From Herminiimonas arsenitoxidans (GTDB taxonomy: Bacteria > Pseudomonadota > Gammaproteobacteria > Burkholderiales > Burkholderiaceae_D), in the NCBI RefSeq assembly GCF_900130075.1, contig NZ_LT671418.1, positions 2,480,001 through 2,544,000 of the forward strand: a stretch of DNA of 64,000 nucleotides. Reading direction: 5' to 3'. Shown here piece after piece: positions 38,585-48,286 of the stretch. The notes under the pieces were generated by a model. That model did no database searches. It was not told the origin of the DNA and saw nothing but the letters and a program-made list of their open reading frames with translations. Every line of letters begins with the position of its first letter. Position 1 is the first letter of the stretch. A program made the position numbers and the translations under genes.

Positions 38585-40702
38585 ATGGCCCGCATTACCC
38601 GCCGTAGTAATCCTCTTATTCCCGCTCGTTTGAAATGTGCAGCAGCCGTTGCGCTCGCAGTGATGGCCATGCCTATCTACGCGCAACAAGCGCAGCCGGC
38701 CAGCGATACAACTATGCTGGATGCGATTCAAGTCAGCAGTGATTTACTCGGAACCGGTTTGGAAAACAGTGTGAAACGCTATGCAGGCGCACGTACCGTA
38801 GTTAAAAAAGAAGAGATAGAAAATTCCGGCGCCTCCAACATTAGTGATGTGATGCGTCGTATCCCTGGCGTGCAAGTCAGCGACAACTCCGGCAGCGCAG
38901 GTAGTGCAATCTCACTCAACATTGGCATCCGTGGTTTAGCCGGGCGTTACTCGCCGCGCTCCACCATTTTGCTCGATGGCATTCCTATGGCGAATGCGCC
39001 TTATGGCCAACCGCAACTATCGTTCGCGCCAGTCAGTCTGAATAATATTGAATCGATAGACGTAGTACGTGGCGGTGGCGCAGTGCGTTATGGGCCGCAG
39101 AACGTAGGTGGCATTATCAACTTCAAGACGCGCGCGATTCCAACTACAGCGGAAGCAGTGGGTGACGTCACGATACGTCAAAACGATTACAGCAAAGGCG
39201 GCAGCAATACGCAGTACAGCGCGTTTGCTGGTAAGCAGTTGGATAACGGTTTGGGTTTTGCCTTGTTGTACTCCGGCATGAGCGGTAGCGATTGGCGCGT
39301 GCGCAGCGATGAGAAGGTGAATGATCTTGCGCTGAAATTCCGTTACGAGCTGAGTCCTACTTCAGAAATTTACGGTAAGTTTTCCTACTACGATGTCATG
39401 TCGAGAACGCCTGGTGGTTTGACGGTGGCGCAATACAATGCGAACCCTTTCCAGAACACGCGTCCGACGGATTTCTGGAGTGGTGATCGTAAAGCCTTCG
39501 ACGTGGGTTACATCAACACCATATCCGATACGCAGGAATTCGAGATACGCACTTATTACAATGAGAGCAATCGTCAAAGTACTTTGTATACGGTGAATAA
39601 AACTAGCGGTGCCATCACCATTCAGCATCAACCACGCAGCTATCAAACCTTGGGTATAGAGCCGCGTTACACGCAACGCTTTAACTTTGGCAATACAACG
39701 AATGATGTCACTGTTGGTTATCGCTATATCCGTGAACGTGGTGATGACAATGTCTATAGCGAATCAATTACAACCGGTGCCTACGGCGCGCAGACAACCT
39801 TTGATAATTCTACCGATGCACATGCGGTATATATCGATGACAAGATTGCCTTCGGTGCATGGCGTATTACGCCAGGTCTGCGCTTTGAACATATCAACTC
39901 GCTGCGTCATGATCGCTCTACCGGTGGAGACTTTGAGGTCAAGAATAACAAGCCTTTGCCATCGTTGAATGTTGCGTATCTGCTCACACAGGACGTCACG
40001 TTGTTTGCTAATTACGGGACATCGTTCGGTGTTGTGCAAAACACGCAATTGAATACGATGACACCAGCAAATCCCTTGCAGCCAGAATTGGCGAAGACGA
40101 TAGAGGCGGGCGCTCGCTGGAAGAGCAAGAATTTTTCTGCAGAGATTACGGCGTTTAATATTCGCTTCGACAATCAGATTCAATCAGTTGGTAGTGGTGC
40201 CACTCTCGCTTATTACAACTTGGGGAAAACGGAGCACAAAGGTATAGAAACGGCGATTGACTATACCTTCGATAAGGCGGGTCCATTGGCGGGCTTTAAT
40301 GCTTATGCGAATTACACCTACACGCGCGCAAAACAAGAGTCAGGTCTGACCGCTGGTAACGACGTTCCTTTCTACTCACGGAATACCGATACGGTTGGCA
40401 TGCGTTATGTAACTGGTCCGTGGGGTTTCAATCTCTCCAGTACACATCAAAGCAAGCAGTATGCTGATGATAAAAACACTGTGGCTGAGAGCGCAGACGG
40501 ATCTAATGGCATTATCCCTGGCTTCCGTCTATGGAATGCGCAAGTCAACTGGAAGAGTCCAAACAAGAAGGGTTTGGAGCTTTTGGCCGGGCTTAATAAT
40601 CTGACTGACGAACGTTACTTTACGCGTACCACCGATGGCAATCTTGGTAAGCTCGTTGGCGCGCCTCGCATGATTTATGTGCAAGCGCGCGTGGCTTTCT
40701 AA
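38585..40702 (+). CDS. TonB-dependent outer-membrane receptor (FecA-like)
   Basis: The 705-residue protein has a signal peptide (LKCAAAVALAVMAMPIYAQQ, cleaved near residue 34), a TonB-box-like DAIQVSS, the plug domain (ENSGASNISDVMRRIPGVQV; SIDVVRGGGAVRYGPQNVGG) and a C-terminal barrel ending in the aromatic residue of YVQARVAF. By plug similarity it is closest to ferric-citrate/siderophore receptors. No fecIR-type sigma/anti-sigma pair is adjacent; a Fur box is upstream. The transported chelate is unknown. Confidence 0.9.
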   Translation: MARITRRSNPLIPARLKCAAAVALAVMAMPIYAQQAQPASDTTMLDAIQVSSDLLGTGLENSVKRYAGARTVVKKEEIENSGASNISDVMRRIPGVQVSDNSGSAGSAISLNIGIRGLAGRYSPRSTILLDGIPMANAPYGQPQLSFAPVSLNNIESIDVVRGGGAVRYGPQNVGGIINFKTRAIPTTAEAVGDVTIRQNDYSKGGSNTQYSAFAGKQLDNGLGFALLYSGMSGSDWRVRSDEKVNDLALKFRYELSPTSEIYGKFSYYDVMSRTPGGLTVAQYNANPFQNTRPTDFWSGDRKAFDVGYINTISDTQEFEIRTYYNESNRQSTLYTVNKTSGAITIQHQPRSYQTLGIEPRYTQRFNFGNTTNDVTVGYRYIRERGDDNVYSESITTGAYGAQTTFDNSTDAHAVYIDDKIAFGAWRITPGLRFEHINSLRHDRSTGGDFEVKNNKPLPSLNVAYLLTQDVTLFANYGTSFGVVQNTQLNTMTPANPLQPELAKTIEAGARWKSKNFSAEITAFNIRFDNQIQSVGSGATLAYYNLGKTEHKGIETAIDYTFDKAGPLAGFNAYANYTYTRAKQESGLTAGNDVPFYSRNTDTVGMRYVTGPWGFNLSSTHQSKQYADDKNTVAESADGSNGIIPGFRLWNAQVNWKSPNKKGLELLAGLNNLTDERYFTRTTDGNLGKLVGAPRMIYVQARVAF

Positions 40703-40731
40703 TACGTTTGGTTCGTCACACTTTGTATAAC

Positions 40732-40762
40732 AAAAGGCCGGTCACTTTGACCGGCCTTTTTA
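40732..40762. terminator. Bidirectional terminator between receptor and slipin genes
   Basis: GGCCGGTCA (40736-40744) pairs with TGACCGGCC (40748-40756), flanked by AAAA and TTTTT. The genes on both sides converge here, so it can end both transcripts. Confidence 0.88.
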
Positions 40763-40765
40763 TTG

Positions 40766-41545
40766 TCAGGTATCGCGTGGCGGTTCTGCCGGTTTAAGTC
40801 GGCTCAAGAAAGAAACCAACTCTATCGGTAGAGGAAAAACGATGGTCGTGTTTTTATCTGCACCGATAACGGTTAAGGTTTCCAGATAGCGTAGTTGAAT
40901 TGCCTGTGGTTCTTGCGCCAGAATTTTGGCTGCTTCGAATAATTTTTCTGAAGCCTGCAATTCGCCTTCAGCATGTATGACTTTGGCGCGTCGTTCGCGT
41001 TCTGCTTCGGCCTGTCTGGCGATGGCTCTGATCATGGACTCAGTCAGATCGACTTGCTTGATCTCGACGTTGGCAACCTTGATGCCCCATGAGTCGGTTT
41101 GCACATCCAGTGATTCTCTAATGTCTTGATTCAGTTTTTCACGCTCAGCCAGCATATCGTCCAAAGTGTGTTTGCCCAATACTGAGCGCAACATGGTTTG
41201 TGCCAACTGGCTCGTTGCATTCAAGTAATCCTCTACCTGAATGATCGCCTTCTGTGGATCAATGATGCGGAAGTACACAACTGCACTGACCTTCACAGAC
41301 ACGTTGTCGCGCGAGATGACATCCTGGGTCGGCACCTCCAGCACGACAGTACGCAAATCGACGCGCACCACTTGTTGAATCAAGGGAATGATGATGACCA
41401 GCCCCGGGCCTTTTACCTTCCAGAAACGTCCCAAGGTAAAGACGACGCCGCGCTCATATTCTCGAAAAATATTGATGGCGGAGAAGAGGAAAACAACGAC
41501 CGCAAGGGCAAGTAGAAGTGGAAACAAATGTAGGTCGGAGAACAT
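40766..41545 (-). CDS. SPFH/band-7 membrane protein (slipin)
   Basis: The 259-residue protein has one N-terminal membrane helix ([20 protein letters not shown]) followed by a band-7 domain ([57 protein letters not shown]) and a coiled-coil tail. Slipins scaffold membrane microdomains and are usually encoded with an NfeD protein; none is adjacent here. It stands alone between a receptor gene and a 225-base gap with nothing recognisable. Confidence 0.88.
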   Translation of the reverse strand: MFSDLHLFPLLLALAVVVFLFSAINIFREYERGVVFTLGRFWKVKGPGLVIIIPLIQQVVRVDLRTVVLEVPTQDVISRDNVSVKVSAVVYFRIIDPQKAIIQVEDYLNATSQLAQTMLRSVLGKHTLDDMLAEREKLNQDIRESLDVQTDSWGIKVANVEIKQVDLTESMIRAIARQAEAERERRAKVIHAEGELQASEKLFEAAKILAQEPQAIQLRYLETLTVIGADKNTTIVFPLPIELVSFLSRLKPAEPPRDT

Positions 41546-41770
41546 GATGAATCTCCTTTCTTCAATTGCCTAAGTAGTGATGGCGCGTGGCAATTGCGCG
41601 AGACCAAATACTCAGCAATTCCTATCATTCATAGTAGGCATTTTTGCCAGAATGTCTATCAAGACATGTCTGGCATGCAGAGTGTTTTTGCAGATGTGGT
41701 AGGCGAGGATTACATTGCCTATGAGTACTTCAGATCTGCTTGCGACAAGATGTTGCTAAAACCGTGTGCC

Positions 41771-42475
41771 TTATATCGACCACATGAACCAGAGGCCGGC
41801 GAACAAGGCACCGACGCTGGTCAGGACAGCAATCGTGCGTATCGTATGTAGCTGCGTCCACAGCAACAAGCCTGTAAGAGAAAGCAAAATCAAACTGCCG
41901 GCGATCGTGTCCGACAGCAATACCCAGAATGCGCTGACGCCGATAGACATGTGCAGGCGCGTCAATGTGCCGATAGGCGTGGCATCGATTTGATCCAGTT
42001 TGACGTAGTGATTGCCGACAAAGTATTCCGCTGATAAGCCGCCTTCAGGACGGTTCAAGGCTATTGTCCAACGCTCGGGTTGCTGCACATCATGACCGCT
42101 CCAGACGACCGTTTTGGCTGGCTGCATTTTCAAAACTGGCGGCGCGACTGGAGCAAACTTCAATTCTTCTTGTAGCCAACTAGACATGGCTTCCGGGTTG
42201 GCGAAGCTGTGCGGCAGTGTTAATTGCACTGTCGTTACTACGGTTTTCTCAACCGGGATTTTCAGAATGGCGCGATGGTTGAGTATGAGCCCGGTTGCCC
42301 CGAACAACAGACCGAATACCGCACCCCACAAGCCGACGTACAAATGGATCTTGCGCAGCCAGGTCAGGAAGATGGCGCGCTTGCTGCGCCGACGACCATG
42401 CTTGCCATGCGAAGTCGCGGCAGACAAATCAACTGGTTTGCCTTCGCGTGTGCGAAATGTTCCGTCGGCATTCAT
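41771..42475 (-). CDS. PepSY-associated membrane protein
   Basis: The 234-residue protein has four predicted membrane segments (around 38-70, 178-200 and near the C-terminus) and begins with a PepSY_TM pattern: LTWLRKIHLYVGLWGAVFGL, LLFGATGLILNHRA. The last part, GTLTRLHMSIGVSAFWVLL, fits the same family. It ends an operon-like set with the DUF4198 gene and a siderophore receptor, all on the minus strand. Such proteins occur with iron receptors and are proposed to act in reduction of imported ferric complexes; that function is inferred. Confidence 0.8.
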   Translation of the reverse strand: MNADGTFRTREGKPVDLSAATSHGKHGRRRSKRAIFLTWLRKIHLYVGLWGAVFGLLFGATGLILNHRAILKIPVEKTVVTTVQLTLPHSFANPEAMSSWLQEELKFAPVAPPVLKMQPAKTVVWSGHDVQQPERWTIALNRPEGGLSAEYFVGNHYVKLDQIDATPIGTLTRLHMSIGVSAFWVLLSDTIAGSLILLSLTGLLLWTQLHTIRTIAVLTSVGALFAGLWFMWSI

Positions 42476-42482
42476 TTATTTC

Positions 42483-43205
42483 TTACTCCATCGGATGTTT
42501 AGGCGGCTGCACCGGACCAGCATTGCTACCTTTGGCTTTCACAAAAGTATAGGTCAGGTGATTACGCAGATTGTCATATTGCTTACCGGCGAATTCGCCA
42601 GCCGTGCGGTCGATGTGCAATACATGCACAACGTATTGACCGCGCCAAGGCGTATTAATTTCCACCGCGCCTTGTGCATCGGTGTGGTGTTCTTGCATCC
42701 AGGTATTTGGCGCAATAACTTCCAGCTTTGCATTTTTTAGTGGCTGGCCGCGATATAACAAGATGAAGGTATTCGCGGTATTGCCTTGTTTGATATCCAG
42801 AGCCAGCGGTGATGTTGCACCGGAGGCTAATGGTTGGCCCAAGCGTGCGTAATAGTTCGACTTGGCCATGCCCAAATTATGTTTGGTCAGATCCGCGACA
42901 CCTAGCGATTCTTCCAAGACCAATACATTGGGCGATTTGCCGCTCGCAATCGCGAGATAGTTTGCGGTGCGATTGACGTCTACAGGTTTGACTTGGTCGC
43001 CAGTATTTACAAATGCTTGCAGACCGCTAATTCTATCGAGTTTGCCGGGGCTTTTCTCTCTTAGCTGAACGTCGACTTCGCCGTAATAGAGCGCAGCACC
43101 TTTATTGCCGGATTCCAGCCAGAGATAATGTGCTTGCGCTACACCGCTTGCCAACAGCGATGCACAACATGCGAGGGCAAGAATAGGTTTGATGAAGTTT
43201 TTCAT
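42483..43205 (-). CDS. Periplasmic DUF4198-family protein
   Basis: The 240-residue protein has a clear signal peptide (ILALACCASLLASGVAQAHY, cleavage after AQA) and, right at the mature N-terminus, HYLWLESG, as is usual for the DUF4198/cobalt-nickel-uptake-like group. The C-terminal half is an Ig/transthyretin-like domain (GQPLKNAKLEVIAPNTWMQE; DAQGAVEINTPWRGQYVVHV). The exposed N-terminal His suggests metal binding. It lies between a siderophore receptor and a PepSY gene, so an iron-related role is likely. Confidence 0.78.
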   Translation of the reverse strand: MKNFIKPILALACCASLLASGVAQAHYLWLESGNKGAALYYGEVDVQLREKSPGKLDRISGLQAFVNTGDQVKPVDVNRTANYLAIASGKSPNVLVLEESLGVADLTKHNLGMAKSNYYARLGQPLASGATSPLALDIKQGNTANTFILLYRGQPLKNAKLEVIAPNTWMQEHHTDAQGAVEINTPWRGQYVVHVLHIDRTAGEFAGKQYDNLRNHLTYTFVKAKGSNAGPVQPPKHPME

Positions 43206-43260
43206 TTTTCGCTAGCCTAAAAAATTGCCCACGACCGTGATGGTGGTGGGCATGTTGTTA

Positions 43261-45363
43261 TCAGAATGCGTAACGTGCGGTTAATTGCACATTGCGTGGT
43301 GCACCCGGCAAGTTGAGGTAGGCAGAAGTGCCATGGCCTGAAACGATGTACTTACGATCGAAGATATTGTTTACATTCAACTGCAGGTCGAAACCTTTGA
43401 TGCGGTAAGCCACCATGCCGTCTATCGTGGTGTAGCCCGGAAGAGTGGTGGTATTGCTTGGATCGGCAAAACGGTTGCCTACATAGTTCACACCGCCACC
43501 TGCACTGAAGCCATTACCCAATGCTTTGGTTAACCAGATATTGGCGCTGTGCTCCGGTGTCAGAGTGGCGCGCTTTCCTTGAAAGGCAATGTTGGGTGAG
43601 TCGGTGACTGTTGCATCCAGATAAGCGTAGCCGGACCAGATTTGCCAGCCACCCGACAGATCGCCGGTAAAGGTTAGCTCGATACCATCGGTACGCTGTT
43701 TGCCGACTGGAATAAGAGTGGCAGTTACGCCGTTGGTCATTTTAATGTTGCTACGTTCCAAGCGGAACAAGGATGCCGTGGCCGAAGCTCTACCATTAAA
43801 CAAATCAAATTTGGCACCAACTTCCTTGCTGGTGGTTTCTTCAGGAGCCAATTGTGCATTGTTCGCTGCCAGTGCAAAGGTTTCTGCAGATGGCTGGAAC
43901 GATTTGCTGACCGATGCATAGTAGGACTGAGTGGTGTTTGGTTGATACACCAGACCGACGCGTGGACTCCATGCTGTATCGGTACGATTCAAGTTATTGG
44001 TGCCAATATGATCCTTGGTTTCTTGCCGGAATGAATCGTAGCGGATGCCGGCCAGCGCTTTCCATTTTTCCGATAACGTGACGAGGTCTTGTACATAGAC
44101 GCTGGCTGTGGTCAGGATGCCTTTGTTGTCAGTCGTGCTCGTTGGTGCCGTGACGGTGAACGGAACGACTGGATTGACCGGGTTGAAGAGATTAACCGTT
44201 CCAATATTGTTTTGCGTCAAGAATCGTTGATTCTTGTTTTGCTGACCAATTTCCATGCCATACAACATTTGATGCTGCATACCGGCCACCGTAACTTTTT
44301 GCATCAATTCGGTCTGATTGAAATAGCCGCTTTCGTCGCGTTGAACATTGCCGCGGCTGAGCGTGGCTGTTTGCGTCGCTTCATTGACCGCCGTGACGTT
44401 GGTGTTGTAACGATTCAATGAGTATTCGTAGTAACGGAAGGTGTTGCGTATCGACCATTCATTGTTGAAGCGGTGATCCAGTGTGAAACCCGCCGAGCTT
44501 ACTTTTGCTTCTGAATAATCGTTATCTCTGCCATTGGCTGCGCCGTAATAAGTACTTGGCGCAACGTTGACAGGCAGGCCTTGATAGGAAGGAATGCCGA
44601 AGTCAGTTACACGCTTGTCATGCAGATATTCCGCTTGCAGCAAGAGTTTGGTGTTGTCACCGAGCTTGAGCAAAAGTGAAGGCGCAAATGCTTCGCGCGC
44701 CAGGAATTGCTGATCGCGATAACTATCTGCACGTTCTACTGCGCCGGTCATACGAAAGGCGACACCGCTTTCTTCGTAGTTGCGAGCAAGGTCAAACTCG
44801 CCACGGTGCTGATTCCAGCTACCGACTTGCAACATGGCTTCATTTTTGTCCATGCCGGGTTTTTTAGTAACGCGGTTGATTAAGCCACCGGACGAGCCAC
44901 GGCCATATAAAACAGAGGCGGGCCCTTTAACAACTTCTACTTGTTCGACATTAGACATGTCGCGGAAATACAGCGCATCGTCGCGTACGCCATCAACAAA
45001 CTGATCGCCAATCGCACTGAAGCCGCGAATCGTAACCTGGTCGCGTTGACCATCGCCGTGCGACAAGCCAATGCCAGGGACGGATTTCACGGCATCCTCC
45101 ATTGAGCGTACGGCTTTGTCGCGCATTAGTTCTTGTGGAACTACGTTGATGGTTTGCGGAATATCGCGCAATGGAGCGTCTATCTTTGTCGCGCTAGTAG
45201 CAGTCGTCACGTTGTAATTTGTTTCGCTACTACCTTGTACTGTCACTGCTGGCAATGTTGTATCAGATTGCGCGGTTTGCGCAAAAGCCGACGATTGCAT
45301 TGCGAGCGGAACGGAAAACGCAGCCAGCAAGGCCGCTGCCAATGGGGTGAAGCGTTGATTCAT
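43261..45363 (-). CDS. TonB-dependent siderophore receptor
   Basis: The 700-residue protein has a signal peptide (LAAALLAAFSVPLAMQSSAF), TonB box-like TLPAVTVQG, the plug (DIPQTINVVPQELMRDKAVR; IRGFSAIGDQFVDGVRDDAL; VEVVKGPASVLYGRGSSGG) and a barrel ending VQLTARYAF. The plug matches the FhuA/FoxA-type siderophore group. I moved the start from 45429 to the ATG at 45363, which has AAAGGA upstream and begins MNQRFTP just before the signal peptide. It appears to lead the DUF4198 and PepSY genes downstream. Confidence 0.9.
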   Translation of the reverse strand: MNQRFTPLAAALLAAFSVPLAMQSSAFAQTAQSDTTLPAVTVQGSSETNYNVTTATSATKIDAPLRDIPQTINVVPQELMRDKAVRSMEDAVKSVPGIGLSHGDGQRDQVTIRGFSAIGDQFVDGVRDDALYFRDMSNVEQVEVVKGPASVLYGRGSSGGLINRVTKKPGMDKNEAMLQVGSWNQHRGEFDLARNYEESGVAFRMTGAVERADSYRDQQFLAREAFAPSLLLKLGDNTKLLLQAEYLHDKRVTDFGIPSYQGLPVNVAPSTYYGAANGRDNDYSEAKVSSAGFTLDHRFNNEWSIRNTFRYYEYSLNRYNTNVTAVNEATQTATLSRGNVQRDESGYFNQTELMQKVTVAGMQHQMLYGMEIGQQNKNQRFLTQNNIGTVNLFNPVNPVVPFTVTAPTSTTDNKGILTTASVYVQDLVTLSEKWKALAGIRYDSFRQETKDHIGTNNLNRTDTAWSPRVGLVYQPNTTQSYYASVSKSFQPSAETFALAANNAQLAPEETTSKEVGAKFDLFNGRASATASLFRLERSNIKMTNGVTATLIPVGKQRTDGIELTFTGDLSGGWQIWSGYAYLDATVTDSPNIAFQGKRATLTPEHSANIWLTKALGNGFSAGGGVNYVGNRFADPSNTTTLPGYTTIDGMVAYRIKGFDLQLNVNNIFDRKYIVSGHGTSAYLNLPGAPRNVQLTARYAF

Positions 45364-45496
45364 TACTATCCTTTGGAACAAACAGGTGTTTGAAGTTTTT
45401 GTGGACGCGATGTTCTTAGGCGCGGGCATCGGAAGAGGGGGGAGTGATTTTTGTTAGTTGTATACAACCGATGTGGCTAGATTATAAATACGAACT

Positions 45497-45505
45497 ATTA
45501 TCATT
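45497..45505. promoter_or_regulatory. Partial Fur-like half-sites upstream of siderophore receptor
   Basis: ATTATCATT at 45497-45505 is a perfect Fur core, but the surrounding 19-bp window matches the consensus at only 11 positions. It lies about 135 bases upstream of the receptor start on the minus strand, so it could support iron control of that gene together with the stronger site at 45605. Confidence 0.4.
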
Positions 45506-45604
45506 TCAATTTAAAGGTAGGGCGAGATGTTTTCTTAACGGTTTCTTAACCAGCATTTGCAACAGTTAATATTTCTTTGGACACATTTCATTGACCTATG
45601 TAAT

Positions 45605-45623
45605 GCGAATTATTATCATTCGC
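45605..45623. promoter_or_regulatory. Fur box in divergent receptor promoter region
   Basis: GCGAATTATTATCATTCGC (45605-45623) is a near-perfect palindrome with 14 of 19 matches to the Fur consensus on the opposite strand. It is in the 498-base gap between the two divergent receptor genes and could regulate both. The rest of this gap contains no convincing gene. Confidence 0.7.
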
Positions 45624-45861
45624 TTTATTGAAATAATCCTCAGACAAACAGCCCGCCTGTGTTTGAGGGCATATCTTTGATCTGGAACAGATGATGGATA
45701 TGTAAAAGAATGATGAACGGCAATACAAACCGTCATAAAACAAAGGTGTCAGATAAGTGATGCCGACTCCCGCACTCGCCAGCCAGCCTCAATGAGCTTT
45801 CAAGCTTTCCGCCAGCCAAATCGCGTTGTGAAAATTAAATTTACGCACTGGATGGAAAACT

Positions 45862-48117
45862 ATGGATCGCAGGTATACCCAGATCGCAGCAACTTTGTTT
45901 GCGACATTCTCAAGTCAGGCGCTGGTTCAGCAAGCGCATGCGCAGTCGGCTACCGACGCTGCTGTACTGCCAGAAATTAACGTAACCGAAGCTGCTGGCA
46001 GCGACTTTAAAGTCGACAAGGCGTCCTCTACCAAATTCACAGCGCCGATCTTGGATACACCAAAGTCGATCACCGTGATTACCTCTGAAGTGATGAGCCA
46101 GACTGGTTCGGCTACTCTGGTAGAAGCATTGCGTACCACTCCTGGTATTACCTTCGGTGCAGGCGAAGGTGGCAATCCAACAGGTGATCGTCCGTTTATC
46201 CGTGGTTTCGACGCGCAAAGCAGCACTTATGTCGATGGCATGCGCGATCTGGGTTCACAGTCCCGTGAAGTATTCAATCTGGAATCGGTAGAAGTGATTA
46301 GAGGTTCGAGCTCAACCTTCGGTGGTGGTGGTGCAGTTGGTGGCAGCCTGAATCTGGTGAGCAAAGCGCCTTTGAAAGAAGAGCTGCGTGCAGGTAGTGT
46401 TGCAGTGGGCACCGACAATTACAAACGTGTGACCGCTGACGGCAACTTCGTACTTAGCGACACCATGGCATTCCGTTTGAATGCTATGTATCACGATGCT
46501 GATGTAGCTGGTCGTGATGCAGTATCAAATAGCCGTTGGGGCATCGCGCCTTCGCTGACCTTTGGTATGAATACACCGACACGCGTCAATCTCAGCTACT
46601 ACCACATGCAAACGGATGACTTGCCGGACAGCGGCATCCCTTATAACAATCCGACGCTAGGCCGTGGTGATGGTCAACCCGTCAATGTTAATCGCAATAA
46701 TTTTTATGGCGTGGCAAATCGGGATTTCAGGAAGACACAAGCCGATATCTTCACCGTACGTGTTGATCATGACATCAGCTCCACCTTGCATTTCCGCAAC
46801 ACCACGCGTTTTAGCAAGTCGAGCAATGACTACATCATGACGCAGCCGGATGATAGTAAAGGCAATATCTACAATGGTATGGTGTGGCGCCGTATTAACT
46901 CACGTGTCAGCGAAGCAAAATCATTGCAAAACCAAAGTGAATTGTTTGGTGAGGTCCTGACAGGTTCGGTAAAGCATAGTTTCTCGACCGGGCTGGAATT
47001 GTCGCGCGAAGAAGGTACACGCGACAGCTATCTGGTAAATACCAAAGCTGGTGCAGCTACTGCTTGCGCAGTCGGTTCAGGTGGTGCAGCAAACAACTAT
47101 AACTGTACTAGTTTGTATAGCCCGAACCCATATGATCCATGGACTGGTTATATCGGTCGTGCAAACAAACCAGCCAATGCGGTGAATACGACCATATCGC
47201 TATATGCATTTGACACCATGGAACTTAGCAAGCAATGGTCGGTGAATGCAGGCGTGCGTTACGATAATTATCGTGCAAGCTCCGAGCAGGGCGCTTATCC
47301 AGCGGTCGCTGCAGCTGACAGCCCAACTGGTGTTGCAATCAATGCAGTGAATGCGACTAACCTGAGGAATAAATCCAGCTTCTTCAACTATCAGGCTGGT
47401 GTCGTGTACAAGCCTGCAGAGAATGGCAGTATCTACGCCAGCTATAGCACTTCATCGAACCCGGTTGGCTTGAACGCAAATGATGGTGCGGACGGTGCTT
47501 TGAGTACCGCGATTCAAAGCCTGGATCCAGAGCGCAGCAAAACCTACGAACTTGGTACCAAGTGGGATGTGCTCGACAAGAAAGTGTTGCTGACAGCTGC
47601 AATCTTCCGTACCCAGAAAGTAAATGCTCGTGTAACAGCTGCTGATGGCACTACACAACTTGCTGGTGACTACACGGTTGATGGTATAGAACTCGGCGTA
47701 GCAGGTAACCTGACTAAAAACTGGCAAGTCTTCGGCGGCTACACTTTCCTGGACAGTGAAATCGTCAATGGTGGTGGTAACGCAGCAGGCTTGGCAGTGG
47801 CTGGCAAACAGTTCCCAAATACGCCACGTAGCAGCTATAGCCTGTGGACGACCTACGCGGTCATGCCTAAGCTGACCATAGGTGGTGGTGCGTTCTACAC
47901 TTCGCGTGTTTATGGCAATACGGCCAACACCAAATGGGTACCTAGCTACACCCGCTTCGATGCAATGGCGAGCTATGTAATCGACAAAAATATCACCCTG
48001 CAATTGAACGTACAAAACTTGACGGACAAGGTTTACTTCAACCAGGCTTATTCGTCGCACTATGCTTCGATTGCTCCGGGACGTTCCGCAGTACTGGCTT
48101 TGAATGTGAAGTACTAA
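45862..48117 (+). CDS. TonB-dependent catecholate siderophore receptor (Fiu-like)
   Basis: The 751-residue protein has a short signal peptide (cleavage near AHAQSA, residues 24-29), the plug (LDTPKSITVITSEVMSQTGS; RPFIRGFDAQSSTYVDGMRD; VEVIRGSSSTFGGGGAVGG) and a barrel ending LALNVKY. Plug pattern and the downstream piuC/ybiX gene fit the Fiu/PiuA group importing catecholate-iron complexes. GGAAAA sits before the ATG. The order receptor-piuC-Sel1 is a known iron cassette. Confidence 0.9.
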   Translation: MDRRYTQIAATLFATFSSQALVQQAHAQSATDAAVLPEINVTEAAGSDFKVDKASSTKFTAPILDTPKSITVITSEVMSQTGSATLVEALRTTPGITFGAGEGGNPTGDRPFIRGFDAQSSTYVDGMRDLGSQSREVFNLESVEVIRGSSSTFGGGGAVGGSLNLVSKAPLKEELRAGSVAVGTDNYKRVTADGNFVLSDTMAFRLNAMYHDADVAGRDAVSNSRWGIAPSLTFGMNTPTRVNLSYYHMQTDDLPDSGIPYNNPTLGRGDGQPVNVNRNNFYGVANRDFRKTQADIFTVRVDHDISSTLHFRNTTRFSKSSNDYIMTQPDDSKGNIYNGMVWRRINSRVSEAKSLQNQSELFGEVLTGSVKHSFSTGLELSREEGTRDSYLVNTKAGAATACAVGSGGAANNYNCTSLYSPNPYDPWTGYIGRANKPANAVNTTISLYAFDTMELSKQWSVNAGVRYDNYRASSEQGAYPAVAAADSPTGVAINAVNATNLRNKSSFFNYQAGVVYKPAENGSIYASYSTSSNPVGLNANDGADGALSTAIQSLDPERSKTYELGTKWDVLDKKVLLTAAIFRTQKVNARVTAADGTTQLAGDYTVDGIELGVAGNLTKNWQVFGGYTFLDSEIVNGGGNAAGLAVAGKQFPNTPRSSYSLWTTYAVMPKLTIGGGAFYTSRVYGNTANTKWVPSYTRFDAMASYVIDKNITLQLNVQNLTDKVYFNQAYSSHYASIAPGRSAVLALNVKY

Positions 48118-48286
48118 GAACTGGCAGTAACACTTTAGTATCACGGCCGCTCGCGTAAAACCGGGCGGCATTTTCTTTTTTGAACACAGTCATCCTGCTG
48201 CTTTACACTTCAAAACTAGGGTATCTGTGGCGCTACGCCATACTGATGTTTGATCAAATCAGTATGGGTTTGGCTGAAAGGTTTTT

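Noticed and set aside
41594..41851. 85-codon plus-strand frame between slipin and PepSY genes
   Set aside because: It overlaps the end of the PepSY gene in antisense and shows no ribosome site or recognisable features.
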